Below are positions 7,468 through 10,514 of a stretch of 10,514 bases of DNA, piece after piece. A program made the translations under genes and the position numbers. This DNA is from an uncultured Lachnospiraceae bacterium (GTDB taxonomy: Bacteria > Bacillota > Clostridia > Lachnospirales > Lachnospiraceae): positions 1-10,514 of the forward strand of contig CABUZU010000069.1 of NCBI GenBank assembly GCA_902496125.1. Direction: 5' to 3'. The notes under the pieces were generated by a model. The model saw only the letters and a program-made list of their open reading frames with translations. It was not told the origin of the DNA and searched no databases. How positions within the stretch are numbered: the stretch's first letter is position 1; every line of letters begins with the position of its first letter.

Positions 7468-8109
7468 ATGGAATTTGATTACGCAAAAGACAATCTTGAA
7501 AAGCAACCCTATGATCATTATATTAAAGCGTTTGCACAGAGTGATCCGTTAGAGATTGCAAAAAGATGTCAATTAGAATACAACGAAGAAACTCACGAGT
7601 TTAAAATGCGTCTGATGGGAAAAGAATATTATATTTCTCATCCAGATTTTAAAATTAGAAAAGTAAATGAAGAAGATACTTCTTATCATGTAATGTTTGA
7701 ATTTTATAAGGCAGAAATTTTAGCTCTTCGTTATATGCTAGAAGGCAAAAAGGTAGAATCTACTGGTAACTATGTAACTTATCGTGATACACCAGAAGGA
7801 GAGATGTACTTTAAATCATTCCAAGGACGTTGTATTTTCCGTTTGAAATATGGATTTGGTTTCAAGCTAGATAAATTTAAATCTGCAATGGAAAAAATGG
7901 GAGCAACTCCTGTAAAAATGGGAGATATTGCTTATTCTTTTGAAGTTTTAGATGGATTTTCTATGATCTTTATTTTATGGGAAGGTGATGATGAATTTGA
8001 ACCATCTGCTCAGATTTTATTTTCAGATAATTTCCCAGTTGCATTTAGAGCAGAGGATCTTGCGGTAGCAGGAGATATTTCCATTACAAATTTAAAGGGA
8101 CTGTCATAA
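7468..8109 (+). CDS. DUF3786-family protein of unknown function
   Basis: A 213-residue soluble protein with no signal peptide or membrane segment. It resembles the DUF3786 family: ILALRYMLEGKKV (84-96), a central NYVTYRDTPEGEMYF stretch (101-115), FGFKLDKF (130-137), the signature ILWEGDDEFEPSAQILF (169-185) and the AEDLA segment near the end (195-199). The acidic WEGDDEFEPSA stretch is the most distinctive part. Only two cysteines (C34, C122) are visible and they do not form a cluster motif. The biochemical role is unknown. From recollection, members recur in anaerobes with corrinoid or acetyl-CoA pathways, and here it follows acsV directly, so a role in assembling or protecting the CODH/ACS-CFeSP system is a guess. 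Its transcription seems to depend on read-through of the terminator at 7421-7450. Its stop codon lies in the loop of the next terminator. Confidence 0.85.
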   Translation: MEFDYAKDNLEKQPYDHYIKAFAQSDPLEIAKRCQLEYNEETHEFKMRLMGKEYYISHPDFKIRKVNEEDTSYHVMFEFYKAEILALRYMLEGKKVESTGNYVTYRDTPEGEMYFKSFQGRCIFRLKYGFGFKLDKFKSAMEKMGATPVKMGDIAYSFEVLDGFSMIFILWEGDDEFEPSAQILFSDNFPVAFRAEDLAVAGDISITNLKGLS

Positions 8110-8124
8110 GACAGCCCCTTTTTT
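8094..8124. terminator. Bidirectional terminator between the convergent DUF3786 gene and lplA
   Basis: AAAGGGACTGTC (8094-8105) pairs with GACAGCCCCTTT (8110-8121) around the loop ATAA, followed by TTT. On the plus strand there is one A-C mismatch (8100/8115). On the minus strand the same pair becomes G-U, so that hairpin is uninterrupted, though its downstream T-run is broken (TTTAAATTT). The TAA stop of the upstream gene (8107-8109) falls in the loop. The element can serve both converging transcripts. Confidence 0.8.
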
Positions 8125-8134
8125 AAAAATCTCA

Positions 8135-8160
8135 ATGCTACGCATTGCCCCTGGTAGCAT
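8135..8160 (-). repeat. Inverted repeat at the end of lplA
   Basis: ATGCTAC (8135-8141) and GTAGCAT (8154-8160) are perfect inverted arms around a 12-nt loop. The right arm touches the first base of the lplA stop triplet. On the minus strand it is followed shortly by ATTTTT, so it may assist termination of lplA. The loop is larger than in typical terminators, so a separate function cannot be excluded. Confidence 0.5.
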
Positions 8161-9152
8161 CAAATCGCTTCAAATAATAATTTCTTAATATCCTCAGCCA
8201 TTGTTTTATTTTCTTCCGTAACAATACAAGAATCAATTAATTCGCTTAATTCTTTATAAGCAAAAGGTTTGCCTTCTAATTGACTTGCAATCATTCGGAT
8301 AAAAGCTTCATCATTTGCATCAGAATACAATTCACTTGTTTCAATAATTCCAGCATTCACATTGACATTTAAGTCGAAATCTCCCCAAGTAAATCGATGA
8401 TTAATACGATATTCAAAAGGAAGTCTGCGACCATATAGCCATTCATCACTGCCAAATTTAGTTTCATATTCTTTGATTGTATCAGCATCTGTTTTAGAGA
8501 TATCAAATGGAATTGCTTTTAAATCATAAACCATCTGTGCTGCTTCAACCATCTTTTCCTTCATCATGTCAATCGTTAAAGTAGAATTATATTCTGAAAG
8601 ATTGACGACTCTAGAACGAACAGAATCTACGCCCTTAGATTTTAATTTAGAAGGGTCGACATTTAGATAAGTTGAAAGTCTAGACATATCTACGGAAACC
8701 ATTAATGTTCCATGATGGTAGCGATGAGAGCCACTTTTATAAAAAGCATTTCCAGAGAATTTATGGCCATCAACAGTAATATCATTTCGACCAGTCTTTT
8801 TCGCATCAATACCTAATAATTTACAAGCCTTAATAATAACTTCTAATTGACGGTTAACATCATAGTTTTTAGCAGTTACTAAAAAAGTAAAATTTAAATT
8901 GCCAAGGTCATGGAAAACAGCTCCACCACCGGATAATCTGCGAGCAGGATGTCCATGTTCTGCAAGCAATTCACTAACACGACATTCCTTCCAAACATTT
9001 TGGTTTCTGCCACATACAACAGTTCGTTCATTCTGCCATAGATATAAAATAACAGATTCATCATCAACACTGTCAAAAAGATGTTTTTCAAGTGCAATAT
9101 TGTAGTAAGGATTAAACGAATCACTTACTATGGTAAAAAGTTTGTTGACCAT
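8160..9152 (-). CDS. lplA: Lipoate-protein ligase A
   Basis: ATP-dependent ligase that activates free lipoate as lipoyl-AMP and attaches it to a lysine of a lipoyl domain, such as glycine-cleavage H protein or 2-oxoacid dehydrogenase E2. The 330 residues match bacterial LplA with its C-terminal accessory domain (E. coli 337-338). Motifs are WQNERTVVCGRNQN (39-52), RRLSGGGAVFHDLGNLNFTF (71-90), GRNDITVDGHKFSGNA (121-136) with the catalytic lysine K131, and HHGTLM (146-151). The accessory domain occupies roughly 250-330. The start at 9152 has AGGAG (9160-9164 on the minus strand) 7 nt upstream. It follows the second corrinoid activase by 35 bp on the same strand, so the two are probably co-transcribed. 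Acetogens with a glycine cleavage or glycine synthase system need a lipoylated H protein, a plausible but unproven target. No lipoyl-domain protein is in the window. Confidence 0.93.
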   Translation of the reverse strand: MVNKLFTIVSDSFNPYYNIALEKHLFDSVDDESVILYLWQNERTVVCGRNQNVWKECRVSELLAEHGHPARRLSGGGAVFHDLGNLNFTFLVTAKNYDVNRQLEVIIKACKLLGIDAKKTGRNDITVDGHKFSGNAFYKSGSHRYHHGTLMVSVDMSRLSTYLNVDPSKLKSKGVDSVRSRVVNLSEYNSTLTIDMMKEKMVEAAQMVYDLKAIPFDISKTDADTIKEYETKFGSDEWLYGRRLPFEYRINHRFTWGDFDLNVNVNAGIIETSELYSDANDEAFIRMIASQLEGKPFAYKELSELIDSCIVTEENKTMAEDIKKLLFEAI

Positions 9153-9159
9153 TATAAAT

Positions 9160-9164
9160 CTCCT
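9160..9164 (-). promoter_or_regulatory. Ribosome binding site of lplA
   Basis: AGGAG on the minus strand, 7 nt before the lplA ATG at 9152. It lies in the 35-bp gap after the activase stop codon, where there is no room for a clear promoter. Confidence 0.78.
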
Positions 9165-9187
9165 AAATAATAAAAAGTTTAGTCAAT

Positions 9188-10513
9188 CTAATATTCTTGT
9201 TCAGGAAACTCCAATCCGTCTACATAACAATCTTGGAAGTCAGGATGGGTAGCCAGTTCAAGGAATTCACATCCTCTAGCAATGCGTTCACTTCTATGGA
9301 ATTCATTTTGATTTAAGATTGCAATCTTAGAACCTTCACCGGCAGCATTGCCAATTGGAATAATACAATCTTCTAATTCGCTAGGAATCATACCAAGAGC
9401 ACAAGCACTGTGAGGATTCATATAGTTACCAAAAGCACCAGCAATCATAATTTGTTTAATATCATTGATTTCAATGCCTAAGGTATCAGCAAGTAAAGTA
9501 ATACCAGCAGCCATAGCACTTTTAGCTAATTGAACTTCACGAATGTCTTTTTGGCTAAGGTATACAAGTTGACCATTACCACTTTCTTCCTCTGTTGCTA
9601 TGATAAATACTTTATTCTTTTCTCCTAGCATGACAATTCTAGATGCATTAGCAATTGCAACCTCTGTCTCAAATTCATCAGGATCCATTAAACGTCCCAT
9701 TTCATCAACAATTCCATTTTCTAGAAGGATGGTAACTGCATCCATTAAACCAGAGCCACATAAACCAATTGGTTTTGCATGGTCAATTGTGGTATAAGTT
9801 AGGGTTGTTCCTTCAAAGGTTAAATGGTCAATCGCTCCTTTTGCTCCACGCATACCACAGGCAATTTTTGCTCCTTCAAATGCAGGACCAGCAGCAGTAG
9901 AACAAGCAATCATACGGTCTTTCGTTCCCATAACCATTTCACCATTTGTACCGATATCAATCATTAGAGACATCTTATCAAGAGTATCAAACTCGGTTGC
10001 TAATAGTACACCTACAGTATCTGCACCAACAAATCCTGCAATATTAGGTAATAACATGATTTGACCAACTCGGTTAATATGAATACCATAGTGACTAGCA
10101 GGTAAATACATGGATTCGCTAACAGATGGATTGTAAGGAGAGTGAACAAGTGCTCCTGGAGAAATACCAGCAAATAAATGGTGCATACAAGTATTTCCTA
10201 CAACAGAAATCATATAGATTTCATCAGAAGTAATAGAAGCTTTTTTACAAGCACTGTCAATTAAATCATTAAGTGCACCACGAACTAAGCTACTAAGATT
10301 GTCCACACCGTTTGCAAGTGCATAGTTACTTCGTTCAATAACGTCAGCACCAAATTGAGACTGTGGATTTAGCATACTAGAAACGGCAATCTCTTTTCCT
10401 GTTTTGGCATCTAAAAGATAGCCAACAATAGTAGTTGTACCAATATCAAAGGCCATTAAATAAATGGGGTCATCTGCCGCTCTTAGTGCTAAAATACGAT
10501 TTTCACACATTAC
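9188..10513 (-). CDS. Second corrinoid activase: ASKHA (DUF4445) domain protein, probably 5'-truncated by the window edge
   Basis: Homologous to the C-terminal ATPase part of AcsV and of RamA-type reductive activators, which restore Co(I) in corrinoid methyltransferase proteins. The frame is open to the right edge of the window. The Met at 10510 could be a start, but no upstream ribosome binding site can be seen, and full-length relatives carry an N-terminal [2Fe-2S] domain and linker; I therefore think the N-terminus is outside. From that Met, 440 residues are visible: AFDIGTTT (20-27), NPQSQFGADVIER (48-60), MIDIGTNGE (183-191), AAGPAFEGAKIACGMRGAKGAI (206-227), GLCGSG (249-254) and IAGAFGN (356-362). 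The C-terminus (ELATHPDFQDCYVDGLEFP) differs from AcsV and looks like activases linked to O-demethylase or other methyltransferases. It lies on the opposite strand from the acs genes and is followed by lplA. The target corrinoid protein is not visible. Confidence 0.88.
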   Translation of the reverse strand, partial: VMCENRILALRAADDPIYLMAFDIGTTTIVGYLLDAKTGKEIAVSSMLNPQSQFGADVIERSNYALANGVDNLSSLVRGALNDLIDSACKKASITSDEIYMISVVGNTCMHHLFAGISPGALVHSPYNPSVSESMYLPASHYGIHINRVGQIMLLPNIAGFVGADTVGVLLATEFDTLDKMSLMIDIGTNGEMVMGTKDRMIACSTAAGPAFEGAKIACGMRGAKGAIDHLTFEGTTLTYTTIDHAKPIGLCGSGLMDAVTILLENGIVDEMGRLMDPDEFETEVAIANASRIVMLGEKNKVFIIATEEESGNGQLVYLSQKDIREVQLAKSAMAAGITLLADTLGIEINDIKQIMIAGAFGNYMNPHSACALGMIPSELEDCIIPIGNAAGEGSKIAILNQNEFHRSERIARGCEFLELATHPDFQDCYVDGLEFPEQEY

Positions 10514-10514
10514 A

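Noticed and set aside
8894..9124. Overlapping open frames on both strands within the start of lplA
   Set aside because: They overlap the conserved RRLSGGG and N-terminal region of lplA, show no family resemblance and lack initiation signals.
9178..9190. TAG stop of the second activase read as pyrrolysine
   Set aside because: The frame meets TAA two codons later, no pyrrolysine insertion context is seen, and the protein already ends with the family's normal C-terminus.
1..10514. Mobile elements, CRISPR arrays, tRNA or rRNA genes
   Set aside because: No transposase-like frame, spaced direct repeats, or tRNA/rRNA-like conserved segments were seen on either strand.

Overview
The window carries the core of the carbonyl (Western) branch of the Wood-Ljungdahl pathway and almost certainly comes from a strictly anaerobic acetogen of the low-GC Clostridia. 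Both corrinoid iron-sulfur protein subunits, the methyltransferase AcsE, a full-length bacterial-type acetyl-CoA synthase and its corrinoid activase are present. The DNA is visibly AT-rich (TTA for Leu, AGA for Arg, A/T third positions) and has Gram-positive-style AGGAGG ribosome binding sites. I cannot name a genus from this sequence alone.

Layout. (1) Positions 2-3045, plus strand: acsD (5' end cut by the window), acsC and acsE. acsC and acsE are separated by a 138-bp spacer that contains an 18-bp stem-loop with several G-U pairs. A strong intrinsic terminator follows acsE at 3107-3136. (2) Positions 3178-7450, plus strand: a good sigma-A-type promoter (TTTACA, 17 bp, extended -10 TGtTAAAAT), then acsB and acsV, ended by a second strong terminator at 7421-7450. 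(3) Positions 7468-8109: a DUF3786-family gene that starts 17 bp after that terminator. (4) Positions 8160-10513, minus strand and convergent with the rest: a second ASKHA-type corrinoid activase (5' end cut by the window) followed after 35 bp by a lipoate-protein ligase.

How the genes work together. AcsE moves the methyl group of methyltetrahydrofolate to the cobalamin of the AcsC/AcsD protein. AcsV reduces that cobalamin from Co(II) back to Co(I) when it is accidentally oxidised. AcsB joins the methyl group, CO and coenzyme A into acetyl-CoA. The CO-dehydrogenase subunit (acsA), the nickel-insertion ATPase (cooC) and the folate-branch genes are not in this window. The second activase probably serves a different corrinoid methyltransferase system, and the lipoate ligase could feed a lipoylated glycine-cleavage H protein; both are inferences.

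The enzymes are known families. The less explained parts are the acsC-acsE RNA hairpin, the terminator placed directly before the DUF3786 gene, the DUF3786 protein itself, and the pairing of a lipoate ligase with a corrinoid activase. No mobile element, CRISPR array, tRNA or rRNA was seen, and no gene-free stretch exceeds 300 bp.
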